From positions 58,882,222 to 58,946,221 of the forward strand of contig OY998179.1 of NCBI GenBank assembly GCA_963921935.1: a DNA stretch of 64,000 nt, given 5' to 3'. The notes below the pieces were generated by a model. The model was not told the origin of the DNA, searched no databases, and saw nothing but the letters and a program-made list of their open reading frames with translations. This stretch comes from Galeruca laticollis (taxonomy: Eukaryota; Arthropoda; Insecta; Coleoptera; Chrysomelidae). The first letter of the stretch is position 1. The number at the start of each line of letters is the position of its first letter. Made by a program: the position numbers and the translations under genes. Shown piece by piece: positions 22,921 through 35,740 of the stretch.

Positions 22921-23032
22921 CCCCTCAAGACTCAGGCGCAAGATCTTTGCAGGGACTACGTATAGAGGAGTTGGACTGCAATAAACTAACGGGCAAGAAA
23001 CCTTGCAATAATGAAGCACTAAATGAATTAAA

Positions 23033-23845
23033 CAGAATGCGAAATAAAAACTAAAAACCAAAAAATAAAAACAGGTAAAAAAACTTTTTAAGTTAAACTG
23101 TTTTATGTTAAACGTACACTGCAATGTTTAAGATAAATGTACTAAAAACCAAAAAATAATAAAATAGATACAGTCGTAGGAATTATAAACATATGCATAG
23201 ACTAGACTAAAATAAAACCGTGGGGCACGTCAATTGTCTACAAATTATCGACTTAATATGCGATAGAAGAATCGTTTAATTCGTCGTTAGGCAGTTGGCC
23301 CGCAGACGGTGAGGAAATTACTTACTATTTTCTTGCTCATGGAAATTCCAATAGTTATACACACCATGTAAATAAAAGAGATGTTTCAACTAGTTTATCG
23401 TTGGACATTCACACTGCTGGCTGGCGAGGAATCGTTTCACTGCTCGTAGTTTGTCTTTAATCGACAAAACATGATAAAAGTACTACTCGCTCACCACTAT
23501 GAAACCCTAAAACTCGCTTATAATCGAGCTTGCTACCTTGTTTCCACATTCTAGCCCTACTTATCACACGTCCATCGTTGTCGGTTGAACAACTGCCTAA
23601 TTATAGTGTAACATTACAAAACAAAAATTTTAATCAACGATTGTAGACAATTGACGTGCCCCACGGTTTTATTTTAGTCTAGTCTATGCATATGTTTATA
23701 ATTCCCACGACTGTATCTATTTTATTATTTTTTGGTTTTTAGTACATTTATCTTAAACATTGCAATGTATGTTTAACATAAAACCGTTTAACTTAAAAAG
23801 TTTTTTTACCTATTTTTATTTATACTACTTTCTGCATTCTCTAAA
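23033..23845. mobile_element. Palindromic element with ~185-bp inverted arms
   Basis: The arm at 23060-23245 is the near-perfect reverse complement of 23640-23825 with only a handful of mismatches. Shared words include GGTAAAAAAACTTTTTAAGT, TTAAGATAAATGTACTAAAA, CATATGCATAGACTAGACTA and CGTGGGGCACGTCAATTGTC. Weaker pairing extends outwards to GAATGCG (about 23036) and TGCATTCTC (about 23833). The 390-bp centre has no ORF. High arm identity and lack of coding suggest a recent non-autonomous foldback element or MITE. I see no clear target duplication. Confidence 0.75.
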
Positions 23846-24149
23846 ATAAAAGTAATTGATATTTTGATGTGTATTAATCTAAGAATATATTTTTAGGTAA
23901 TTTAATATTAATTGAATAAAAGTATTATTTTACCTTTAAAGTGTAACAGTATATTCAACTGTTCTTCTTAATTTACTATGGCAATACGTTTCTTTCTCAA
24001 AAAGTTATTATAGACATTGACGTGATGGTAAATATTTACAAATGTGTTTAGACTACGACATCGTCGATTTCGATACATCTGTAGATATTCTCGTCTTTTA
24101 GCAGGTTTATTATTGTTATTTTTTTGACATATACAGAAAATATTTCTAC

Positions 24150-24746
24150 TTTTTCAGAAGCCGTATAATCCATTTTTGAAAAATATAGCTAGCAATTATT
24201 TGTATTTATTACGTTAGTTTATAATTTTGACAGATAGCATCAACAATATTGCAGTAAGACATGCATAGCTAACTACGTTTCTTAGCTAGATACTAACTTA
24301 AATACTTTAGGAATTTACTGTCCATTATTTTGGAAAGTATAAAAGCTAGACTTATAAAAGAATATATTATTGTTGTGAGCAAAAAAGCCCTCTCCGAATT
24401 TGTCATATGTATATTTTATTAAAATTCATTTATACTCCTACAACTTTTATTTGAAACTTTTTTTCTATTTGTATGTGTATATTATACCCCGTAATTCAAA
24501 AACGCTATTGGTGTGCAAAGTACATTTTATTTAAATTAATTTATACTCCTACAACTTTTATGTAAAACTTTTTTTTGTATTTGTACGCATAAGAGAAATA
24601 AAGGGGTGGTCAAATTATAACCAATAACACTGTACGTAACCAGACGTCGACCTTCAAATAATTTTTGACCTATTTTTACATTTTACCATAAAAGTCTCTT
24701 GTTTGAAATTATTCAAGGTGGATAGTTTTCATTGAAATTCACTGTG
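24150..24746. repeat. Outer mariner right TIR
   Basis: It pairs in reverse orientation with 15212-15337 plus 20584-20990. The pairing is continuous across the point where the inner mariner sits, which proves the inner element was inserted into the left TIR. Confidence 0.8.
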
Positions 24747-24839
24747 TAACTATTCACTTGTATTCTTTAAGCTTGTGCAGTCGTAGAAAAAAAGATGAAT
24801 GAAAATGTTCAAATTTCTAATTTCTTTATGGTTGTAGAA

Positions 24840-25450
24840 AAAATCGCATCGGGCACACTTCGTCTCGAGGCAAAACATGCACACTCGTATGGAATTAGAT
24901 TCATTCCGCACTCGTATCGGAATATACTATTGTACATCAAATGCGGAAAGCGTCACTTTTTCCACGAGTGCAGAAGTTTGTGGCATGAGCCAGCGAGTGG
25001 GAAAAGTGCTTTGCGTACGAGTTGCACACACTATTTATTCTGCAACCACGTTTATTAATGAGAGAAAAAAGTGAGTTGTATTTTATGTAATCTTTAAAGA
25101 GAGAGAATTTAAAAAATGAATATTAAATATAGAAAAATCATGTAGACATGAGCAATTTTGACTTGTTATGCCAGATGTATCTTTTTTTGAAAATAATTTT
25201 TCATTAATTGTGATATTAGTGTCTGTCAACGAAATTCACTATAAAGATAATGTTAGGTATATTGTCAAAAATAATTTTCCGTGCAGAAAAGTGCCATATC
25301 GTGTAATTTTCTCACTGTAAGTTATTAATTTTCCAACGAATATCTACGAAAAGGCCAGCTTTGCGTATAAAAATTTGTGTAGAAAAGCGTGTTTTGCATA
25401 GTGGTAGTAGAAAAACTACTATTGTGAGCGACATTGAAGAAACTGATAAA
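24840..25450 (-). repeat. Dispersed repeat, longest copy
   Basis: It is inverted relative to 9150-9468 and 14920-15000. It contains the longest version: a segment rich in CACTCGT/ACGAGTG words (24890-25010), GTGGGAAAAGTGCTTTGCGT (about 25000), CAACCACGTTTATTAATGAG, then CACTATAAAGATAATGTTAG near 25240, and GTGTTTTGCATAGTGGTAGT near 25395, which matches 7870-8000. No ORF is seen. Confidence 0.6.
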
Positions 25451-25711
25451 TGCGATGTAACAGAGGGATTTAGGGAATTAAGAGCGGAATAGAAGAGGAG
25501 GAATAAGAGAAGCATGTGGAATACAAGACGTGGTAAAAAGGGCAAGATACAGGAGAACAGAGTGAAGAAACCGCGTAGACAAAATGCCAAATGACCGGTT
25601 AGTGAAAATTGTTAAAGAAAAACTACCAAATACAACTTGAAATACAAGACGACCACCTATAAAACTGTATGAAAGCTGCATTCATCATCTCAATTGTTCC
25701 GAGCCCTAACG

Positions 25712-25746
25712 TATGAAGAAGAAGAAGAAGAAGGAGAAGAAGAAGA
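25712..25746 (+). repeat. GAA-rich microsatellite
   Basis: A run of GAA/AGA triplets of about 34 bases. Such tails often end RTE-type LINEs in arthropods. The preceding 200 bases show only very decayed Lys/Arg-rich reading, so I do not call a LINE. Confidence 0.6.
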
Positions 25747-26006
25747 TTTTGAATATTAATTATATGTTCTGGTAACAAGCAATAGATTATTTACGAAAAT
25801 GATGAAAATTATAGGATTCTAGAATAAGGGATACTTTGGAAACTTTTTAAATTTCTCATAACAAATTCTAAATCAAACAGGTGTAATTATTTCTTCACGC
25901 GCAAAGAGAACAATTAAAATCGGAAAAATTTGATGCCACAGTCGTTAAGGAATTCATTTAAATCTATCTTGATAGAAAATTGGAGTATCTTTACTAATTA
26001 TATTAA

Positions 26007-26424
26007 TTAAAAATTTAAAATACAAATACAATATATACAATAAATATAGGTTAATACAGTTGATACACAGTTTGGTTGGCTGTTGCTCCTTTCAGTCCAG
26101 TTGGATCTTCTGTATCGTATACACTCTTTATTTCTTATATTATCATCCATATTAAATTCAGGATCATCATAATAAATTTCATTTTTACATAATCCTGGAT
26201 ACATAATACTACACCCTGTTCCTTCAGGACAATTGGTACATGGTGGACCCTTTCTGTATACAGGTTGTCCCGGTAAATTTCCACCTGGTCCATAGTTACA
26301 AATAAAATGTTCGTTATATGAAACGTTTGCGCCATTTTCATGTTCAAATAAAATTCTCGCACAGCCAATTTGATAACTGTCAGCCCAAATAAATTGAGTG
26401 TAATAACGTAGGGGACTTTCGAAT
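26007..26424 (-). CDS. CAP gene exon 3
   Basis: The acceptor TTTTTCAG ends at 26425. The first base completes the serine codon split with exon 2, and the frame then reads FESPLRYYTQFIWADSYQIG. It includes the two signature blocks of the CAP C-terminal half and ends at the TAA covering 26007-26009. Confidence 0.88.
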
Positions 26425-29400
26425 CTGAAAAATGTTAGGTTCTTGAAATTGTTTAATTTTCAGTATCTATTTGCTCAAAAGTGAATTGTTATTGAATCTT
26501 ATTCTATAGTACTTTCAAAAATAATAAAGTTATGATAACGAGCTAGTTGATAATTGAATATATTGCCCAAATAATAGTATAATTATCAATGATCACATTC
26601 CTGGTATACTACAATTTGATACATTATAACATTTCCACCAGTATAGGTAACGTGTTAGTACTGGCATTTCTGTTGTCGAAGTTTGGCTGACCACAAAACC
26701 TACAAAGTTAATTTGGTGATGCCGTTTGATTATTGCGATGGGTTTACTGTACTATATACAGAATTCTAACCACGAACAATACACTCAAAATACCAAGATT
26801 TTAGTATTATTATTATAAAAAATATAAACTATGTTGTTAAGCACATATATTTTGATGTTAATATATTGTGACTAAAATAAAAAATACAAACTATGTTGTT
26901 AAGCATTTATATTTTGATGTTAATATATAGAAATGTGAATGGACTCCGACCCTGTCCCATGGTCAGCGAACTCCAACCAAGCAACGCGATCATCAATTTC
27001 ATAACACCGATGTATTAAATATAGGTTGATGACTATGAAAAATTCATTCATTCAATTATTTTAATCCAGTTCAATTTTTCATTTCATTTATTATTAACAG
27101 TTTATTATTTTGTCAAGTTACTTTTGTATTTCTAAGTTCTTTGTAAATAAAATTCAAATAAATATTTTTTAAAAAGTTAAAAGTGTCTCGAAGTGTCTCT
27201 GGCGCTGCGAACAGGATTGACTTCGTACAGAAACCCAAGTTTCCTGGTCAACTTTAGTTGTTAGACGAGAAAATCCAACGAACCGAGGCGAAAACAACGT
27301 AGTATGCAGAAGACATCCCCAGTGATCATCCTCTTGTAAGTACAACGTTCCTTTTCTCCTTTATGAGCACTTTTAGTGATATTTCTGAAAGTAACTTACA
27401 TTTATTGCTGTCAAATCTTTCCATAAATCCATTAATACGGCTAATAGTTCTCGATCTTCTAAAAATCAAATTTCAGAAACTCGAAACATTAATAGCTTAA
27501 ATATGTCTCTACAAAATAACGATATTTCTAGTCTTTGTGCCACCCTTCCTGAATTTAATACGGGAGATAATCTCTCGACTTTTATAAAATCAGTAGATAA
27601 CTTTTTACGTTTCTTAGAACACAAAATCTTACTCAACCTCAAGAGTTTATATTAAACGCAAACATTATTTCTCGTATAAAAGGTGAACCTAGAGATTTTT
27701 GAAATCTCTCAAATTTATCGCTTTGGACAGATGTACGTCCATCTTTACTAGCTAAATACGGAGATCGACGCTCCGAAGATATTTTATCAACACAATTATC
27801 TACTACAGTACAGTACGATAACGAAACGTATGATCAATATCATCAAAGAATTTCAAATAATCTTAATGATTTGCTTCAACATATAGTTTTAAATGATAAT
27901 GTGGAAACTGTAAATTTCAAAACCCCGTACTTCAAGAATATTGCTTTAAAAACTTTTTGCACTGGTATTAACGAACCCTATTGTGAATATTTATCACATT
28001 TCCAAATAAATTCTCTTGACGAAGCTCTTCAAAAATGTATCTCTTACGATAATCATAAGAATCAACAATCAACTTCTTAAGGAGTCAACAAAATAAAAAG
28101 TTACCTCCTCTTCATAAACCCAAACAAAATTCTTTCAATCCCAATCATAATAAATCCAATCAATCTTTTACGCAGAACCGTACTAAACCGAATACTACAT
28201 TTTCTTCTCGGAATAACTTCCATCCAAATGCCGCGATTTCTCCAATAAATAGATTTCATAATTATAACCCTCCTAGAAATAATCATAGTTTTAACAGACC
28301 CCGGTCTAATAACACTCCTGGAAATAATCAATCATTTAATAAACCGTCTTATTTTTTCGGAAATAACTCAAATCTTCATACACCGCAATTCCAAAGAAAT
28401 TATCAAACTCCACAAAATCTTCCAAGACCAATGAGTGGTGTACAAACAATTTCTACCAGAAACCAACCTATGAACACTTCGACAAGAAGAACTTTGAATT
28501 TTAATGTAAATACCGACCAAAATGAAAATTTCGAAAATTCTCATGATACATTTGATATTGACGATACTAAAAAAAATTTTGAAACTAACGCAGACGGTCA
28601 AGACGAAAATTTTCAAGAGGCCACTTACGAAATGCCATTTCAATAAACCTTAATAATATTCGCAACGATCCGCAACTACCATATTTCATTATGCCAACTT
28701 CTAAACTAAAAGTTTTAATAGATACAGGAGGATCCGATACTATCATTTCTCCTAAAGCTTCCACATTCTTCAACTCAAATCATGTTTATAATAAACCATT
28801 TACACTGACGTCCATGAAAATTACACGAAAATATAACTCGAATATCAAAACACCATTACTTAAAGAATTTAAAATTCTAGAACCTATTGACGCTAGAATT
28901 GCCGACTGGAGTAAATACTTTGACATACTATTAGGGAATTATGACTTAGAACGTTTACAAGCTTTAATAGATTACCAAAATAAATTACTAACATTAAAAC
29001 GTCTTAATATTACTATTCCTTTTGATACCTTATACAATAAAGTTCCTGTTGACATTCTCAACGGCGACATCATCCTTCCCGAAATTACAATAAATAATAT
29101 TCAAATTCCTGAATCAATTCATACTGCCAAAAACGGTTACATTAATGATATTTGTTTACCAAGTCCTTTGTCATTAGAACCAATACATGTCGAAAATTTA
29201 AATAAATACGAAATATCTAATGGTCCAAGTAATTTTGACCCATCGATAATCCGCACTCAACACCTAAACCATTAAGAAAGAGAAAAAATTTGAAAACTCT
29301 GTAATAAATACAAAGATATTTTCTATGACGATAACTCTGACTTAACTTTTACTTCTGCCATTAAACACCAAATCCGAACAAAAGATGAAAATCCTATTTA

Positions 29401-32400
29401 CGTTAAAGGTTTCCGACATCCGAAAGCAATGCAGAAGGAAATTACTAGACAGGTTAATCAATTATTCGATAAAAAAATTATTAGGCCGTCAATATCTTCT
29501 TATTCCACTCCTATCTGGTTGTACCGAAAAAAACAGACGCTTCTGGCAAGAAAAAATTCCGTATGGTTATTGATTATCGTAAATTAAATGAGAACACTGT
29601 CGAAGATAAATATAACCTCCCAAATATCGAAGACATACTAGATAACCTAGGCAAAGCTATGAATTTTACTACTCTTGATCTAGCTCAAGGTTTCCATCAA
29701 ATTGAAGTTCATTCAAATTCAATTGAGAAAACAGCTTTTTCCGTACCCCACGGCCACTATGAGTTTCTGCGAATACCATTTGGTCTTAAAAATGGACCCT
29801 CTACTCTCGAAAAATTAATGGATAACATCCTTAGACCCTTTCTCCAGAAATGTTGTTTCGTCTATATGGACGATGTCATTATTTTTTCTAAGTCTCTTCA
29901 AGATCATTTAGTTCACATTGCCGCAATTTTTGAAACATTTCGGAAAGCTAAGTTAAAAATCCAATTAGACAAATCTGAATTTCTGACAAAAGAAGTCGCT
30001 TTTCTTGGTCATATCGTAACTCCCGAAGGCATTAAGCCCAATCCTAGCAAAATAGAGGCTATTAAGAATTTTCCAATACCAAAAACGGTCAAAGAAGTGA
30101 GATCCTTCTTAGGACTTATTGGATATTATAGAAGGTTTATTCCAAATTTTGCAAGAATAACATCCCCCTTTTCCCGATGTACCCGCCAAGGAGCTGTCAT
30201 AGACCCAACAAACGACAATTATAAAGAGTGCTTTGAGAAGTGCAAACAACTCTTATGCAATGTCCCAGTTCTCCAATATCTCGACTTTTGTTTTGACAAC
30301 TGACGCTTTCAATATAGCCATAGGCTCTGTATTATCACAAAATAATCATCCAATCTCTCACTACTCCCGAACTTTAAACTCAGCCGAGCAAAATTATTCA
30401 ACTATCGAAAGAGAACTTTTGGCAATATTAGATTCCTGTAAACATTTCCGTCCGTACTTGTATGGTCAAAAATTCACAGTCGAAAGTGACCACAATCCCC
30501 TTGTATGGATTTGCAAAATTAAAGATCCCACATCCCGATTAGCCCGATGGCGACTGAAATTTGAAGACTATAATTTTGACGTAAAATACCGGAAAGGCAA
30601 AGAAAATCAAGTTGCCGACTGTCTTTCTAGAGTACAGGTCAATGTACTTTCATCTTCTTCTATATGTGTCGAACCTCCAGACAATTTTGACTTAGACGAA
30701 TTTCTTGAAGATTTCGAGAAAAACCAGTCTCTTAGCGATGATACTAATCACACTGCAATCGAAAATCCGATTTCCGGAATCCTTATATCTGAAGATCCTA
30801 TCAATTCTGCTACAAACCAAATTCTTATTGTCCAGCGAATACGACATTATTCATAAAAAATGTTTTAATAAACATAGGCATACCGTAACTCTCACTGATG
30901 ATTGGAGAATGGAAATATCTGATGCTCTTAAAAACATATTTAGACCTAATGAAAAATTTGCGTTACACGTACCACATGAATTTCGACCTTTTATTTGTGA
31001 ATACTTTAAGAAAACTTTTGACACGACAGTTAAGGCCGTTTTTTGTAATAAATTACTACAGGACATAGAAGAAGAACAAAGACAAATAGAGTGTGTAAAA
31101 CAGTATCATAACGAAAATCATAACGGCATAGTTGAAACCTATAAAGACTTGAAAAATCAATTTTATTGGCCCTCCATGCGAACTACAATTTCAAATTTCA
31201 TTAACCAATGTGAAATATGTTTAAAAAATAAATATGAACGGCACCCGTATAAATTACCTCAGTTAGGTCCATTATTAGAACAAAAACCTTTTGATATAAT
31301 CCATATTGATCTGTTCCACTGTAACAAAAATTACTACTTAACAATTGTCGACTCGTTCAGCAAATATGCCCAATGCTATGAAATTTCTGGTAAAACTTTT
31401 GTTTCAATTCTAAGCAAATTAAGACACTATTTCTCTCATCATAATTATCCGAAAAAAACTGTTTGTGACAATGGCACTGAATTTAATTCTGCTGTAATTA
31501 AAGAATTTATGAAACTTCATAAAATTGAAACTCATTTCACAAGAGTCAATAACTCATCTTCTAATTCCCCTGTTGAACGGTTCCATTCTACCCTAATAGA
31601 AAAACTTAGAACATTACGAGAACAAAATCCAGAAGACCCATTAGACGATACCTTCACCAATGCCATTTTAATTTATAATCAGTCCATTCATAGTGCTACT
31701 AACTTCTCACCTTTTTCAATTCTCTATGGCCCTTATGCCGAAGAAATACATTTTGATTTTGATCTCCCATTATACGAAACATACAATCAAAGACATAAGA
31801 CGAACTACAACCCTTTATAACTGACCTATATAATAAACGAAAAACGTCAGAAAATTTTAGATAAACAAAATGAAAAATCCGAATCAATTCCTGTAATTGA
31901 TCCCTCTTCCTCTCTCTACGTAACCAGAAAAAAACATCGACCTAAATTGAGCTCCCCTTATTCTAGATTACATCCGAAAAAACAAAATAAAACAAATAAT
32001 ATCGGCAAGACGAATAAACAAAACACAACAAGTACACACTTAAAATTTGCTAAAAGACTTCGTAAAGTGAAAATAAGGGATATTTTAGAAATACCTTCTT
32101 TGCAGGACGACCCTATCCATGGGACATCTTATCAAGATACAGGAAATCCCCAATAACGGTTATTATGCAGAAGAACTTGGCAAATCCAATGAAATTAACC
32201 ATTATCATAGACATATTTTACATATTAATTTAGAGAAATTAGCTAACACTTTAGAAATAAACCCCAATGACCTTTTCGATTCACCCTTAGAAAACGGACC
32301 CTTAGCTTCTGTGAAATTTCAATACAATCATCTCCTAAATGAAGCAAAAGACAATCTTCATAAAATAACTCGTAAGCATAGAAGAGGATTGTTTAACTTT

Positions 32401-33935
32401 CTAGGTACAACAATTAAGTACATAACTGGAAATCCCGACGATTACGACTTAGAATTATTAAAATCACATATTACTGCAGTAGAACCCATGGAAAGGAAAT
32501 TATAACTAAACTTAACAATGAAATCTCTTTTGGTCATTCTATTGATACGATATTTAATAACCTTTTAAATTTAATAAACAATAATAGTAACGTAATTGTT
32601 GCAACAGTAAATAAGTTATCATCCCATTGCAATGGACCCGTTGCTCTTCATAACGAAAATTCTCAATCTCCAAATTGTAAATGAAGTCCTTTTAAAACTA
32701 ATTAGAACCATAACTTTATCCAAACTAGATCTTTCAAATATTGAGCTCTTTACTTTAGACGAACTGGAAACATTAAAACAAACACTGTTAGAAATATATT
32801 CTCGAAACGCCCTTTTAGTCAGTGACGAACATCCTTACCAACTCATTGAATCATCAAAATCTTTAGTTTGTGTTACCACCAAGACAATGCTCATAATATT
32901 AAAAATCCCTATCCTTTATCCAGAGGCTTATCCCACATTTAGAATCTACCCCATTCCTAATAATGATCACATAATGATTCTGCCACCTGCGCATTACTTC
33001 GCAAATGGTAGATTGTATGAAGCCTGCACCAACCTAGCCCAACAAATTATCTGCACAAAACCTGTAAAATCTCAGTGTCAAATTCCAAATGTAGAAAATT
33101 GTACCAAATCAATCTCAACGGAGAGTTTTTCTCACGAAACCAGGAGAGTAATTTTATTGGGAATAGTTCACCCAATAAAAATTCAAAATGAAGAAATTAG
33201 CAGAAGTAGCATCTTAATGAAAAATGAGCCGATTATCATAGAAGGAATATAGTACAACAGAAAAACTGCCCAAGAGCTCCCAGTGCCGCAAGTAGTCCCA
33301 ATCAAACTGTACCAAAGCACGAAATCAAGATAGAAAAACTCCAGATTCCAGAGACGCACGGTCAACTTCAACCCATCGAACCGATACATCTTCTGCCACA
33401 ATTTTCCGCAGGGCTTAGCATTGTTTCCCTTATAATAATTTCAACTGTTTTAGGTATCTTTATAACAGTTGCTGTGAAGAAAGGGAAGAGAATCTCCAAA
33501 TTCTTATATGGGCCCAAGCTACAACCAACTCAAATCCAGATTCTTCAAGAGTTGTTCTCAGAGACTTCGAGGACTAAGTCTGGACCAAAGGAGGGAGGAG
33601 AAATGTGAATGGACTCCGACCCTATCCCATGGTCAGCGAACTCCAACCAAGCAACGCGATCATCAATTTCATAACACCGATGTATTAAATATAGGTTGAT
33701 GACTATGAAAAATTCATTCATTCAATTATTTTAATCCAGTTCAATTTTTCATTTCATTTATTATTAACAGTTTGTTATTTTGTCAAGTTACTTTTGTATT
33801 TCTAAGTTCTTTGTAAATAAAATTCAGATAAATATTTTTTAAAAAGTTAAAAGTGTCTCGAAGAATATTTCTATATTGTGACTAAAATAAGATCTTCTTT
33901 GAAATGTATGTTAATAAATAGATGGAAAGCCAGAC

Positions 33936-34000
<65 letters not shown>

Positions 34001-35669
34001 ATATTGACGTTACAGACTTTAAAATTACATATATAATAAAAACGTCGTTGTTGATTGAATGTGGAAGTTTCATGTTTTTAGGCTTATTTCAAAATGAAAT
34101 AGGACTATTGTAGAGAGTAGCATGACGCGACTTCGGAAAAATTTCCATGAAGTTTTTTGATTTGGTGTTCCCTGATGCCAAAATAACCCCCTGTTCGTAT
34201 ATATTGTTAAGTATATATCGATTATTTATAATTTATTTTGATGAATATATGAATATAACACTATTGAAATTTTATTTGTCCACGTTGTACAATCTGTGAT
34301 TGTAGCAACAATATTGCACACACACCTTTAGCTGCGTATGCAATATATTCCAATTTGACAGTAGCTGTCAAACAATGCCCGGCTATGATAACTATTATTT
34401 TTGTATTTCGAAAGATTAATTTATTCACAATGAACTTTAATCACTCTATATCTCAGGGTGGGATCAAAATTGTTATTAAAACAATGCATCAAATTTTATA
34501 AATTTAAAGTATTCTCCAAATTAAATATTAATTCTATTATTCAGATTGTTGACACAAGAACTCGAGTTACTGTTTGTTTAATATTATAAAAGGCCCTTTA
34601 TTCATCTTATGACATTTACGACTTTTCTATCACCGATAATTATTCGAATGTCACTGATTAAATCAAAATTTTTATTGAATGTTAAATGTTTAATTGTATG
34701 GAAATATGTGCTAAATGAATACCACAGTGAGTTAGATTAAACATATTATATTATACTATCAAATAACAAATTTTCAAAGGTTAGTATTCCCCAATAATAT
34801 CGTTAAAGAACAAAATCATATTATCTACAAACATTAAAATTAAAACAACCTATGTACTGGAAAACACCTAATTAAATACTTTTAACAAGAGTTCAAATTG
34901 TTGAATTTACACTTGACGTGTATAAATGTCAAATACCACTATCTCCGACCAAAATTGTCTATTTCATAAAATTCGTCGCTTGATGTAAATTTTCATATGT
35001 AATTTTTATTTAGTTTGAATTCAAAAATATCTTTATAGATGCATCTATTTAAGTTTATTCAAAAGGCCTGTTATTCTAGAGAAATAATTAAAAACTGGAG
35101 ACTCACCAATACTATGGGACAGGAAAATACTCGTACTGTTCTAAATGAATTTAGAATTCTGGACACTTTCTAAATATAATTGGAGCCACTTAAACTGAAT
35201 ACGATACAAATTTTCTTCAAATTATGCACGCATTGATTTTATAATGGATGGCTTTATGATTTGATTGTATTATTTGATTATATCATCAAATTCACAAAAA
35301 GTGGGGATTAAAATTCAACTAACTAAACTTTTTCCAAATAAATAAATCTCCTCTCCTGTGGTTAGGAAATTTCCCAATAACAAAGAGAGATTTTAAATCC
35401 TTTTATTACAATTGTAAGTCTCCTAGCGAAACCTCTGTATTTTGAAATTTCAAATATTTTTTCCAAATCGTAATATGATATATCTATCATTAAATACATT
35501 CTGCATAAATGTCATCGGAAATTAAAATATCAAATTTGATATATACCGAATCTTTCAAAATTATTGATTCTACATACAATACAGTGTATATCAAAAGTAT
35601 TGCATACAAAATATAAATAATTTTCCTTATTTTCAACGTTTCTTTTAAATTTCAAATAAAGGAACTGAA

Positions 35670-35740
<71 letters not shown>

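Larger units (their letters stand above)
15212..24746 (-). mobile_element. Outer Tc1/mariner-like element with ~500-bp TIRs, heavily invaded
   Basis: The left end (TACAGTGCATTTCAATGAAA, after TA at 15210) is the inverse of the right end (ending ACTGTG before TA at 24747). The TIR continues to 15337, is interrupted by the inner mariner, and resumes at 20584-20990. Its partner is about 24150-24746. Shared TIR words include TTGTAGGAGTATAAAT and CACACCAATAGCGTTTTTGA. The transposase relic is at 21105-21960 on the minus strand. Also inside are the 118-bp tandem array and a palindromic element. Without its passengers the element would still be over 4 kb, long for a mariner. Confidence 0.75.
26934..33863 (+). 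mobile_element. Env-bearing Gypsy element (insect errantivirus type) with both LTRs
   Basis: A 6.93 kb element: 260-bp LTRs, primer-binding site, gag, pol (protease, RT, RNase H, integrase), env, purine tract, LTR. It sits in intron 2 of the CAP gene, in the opposite orientation to the gene. The LTRs differ at three positions that I can see, so insertion is fairly recent, yet each ORF is broken by frameshifts or stops. A 4-bp AGAA at each edge (26930-26933 region; 33862-33865 region) is a candidate target duplication; edges are uncertain by a few bases. Confidence 0.92.

Noticed and set aside
25440..25710. RTE-type LINE 3' end before the GAA run
   Set aside because: Only composition and the GAA tail suggest it; no conserved motif could be read.
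33922..34113. 63-codon frame over the AT repeat
   Set aside because: It is the translation of a dinucleotide repeat (Tyr-Ile)n.
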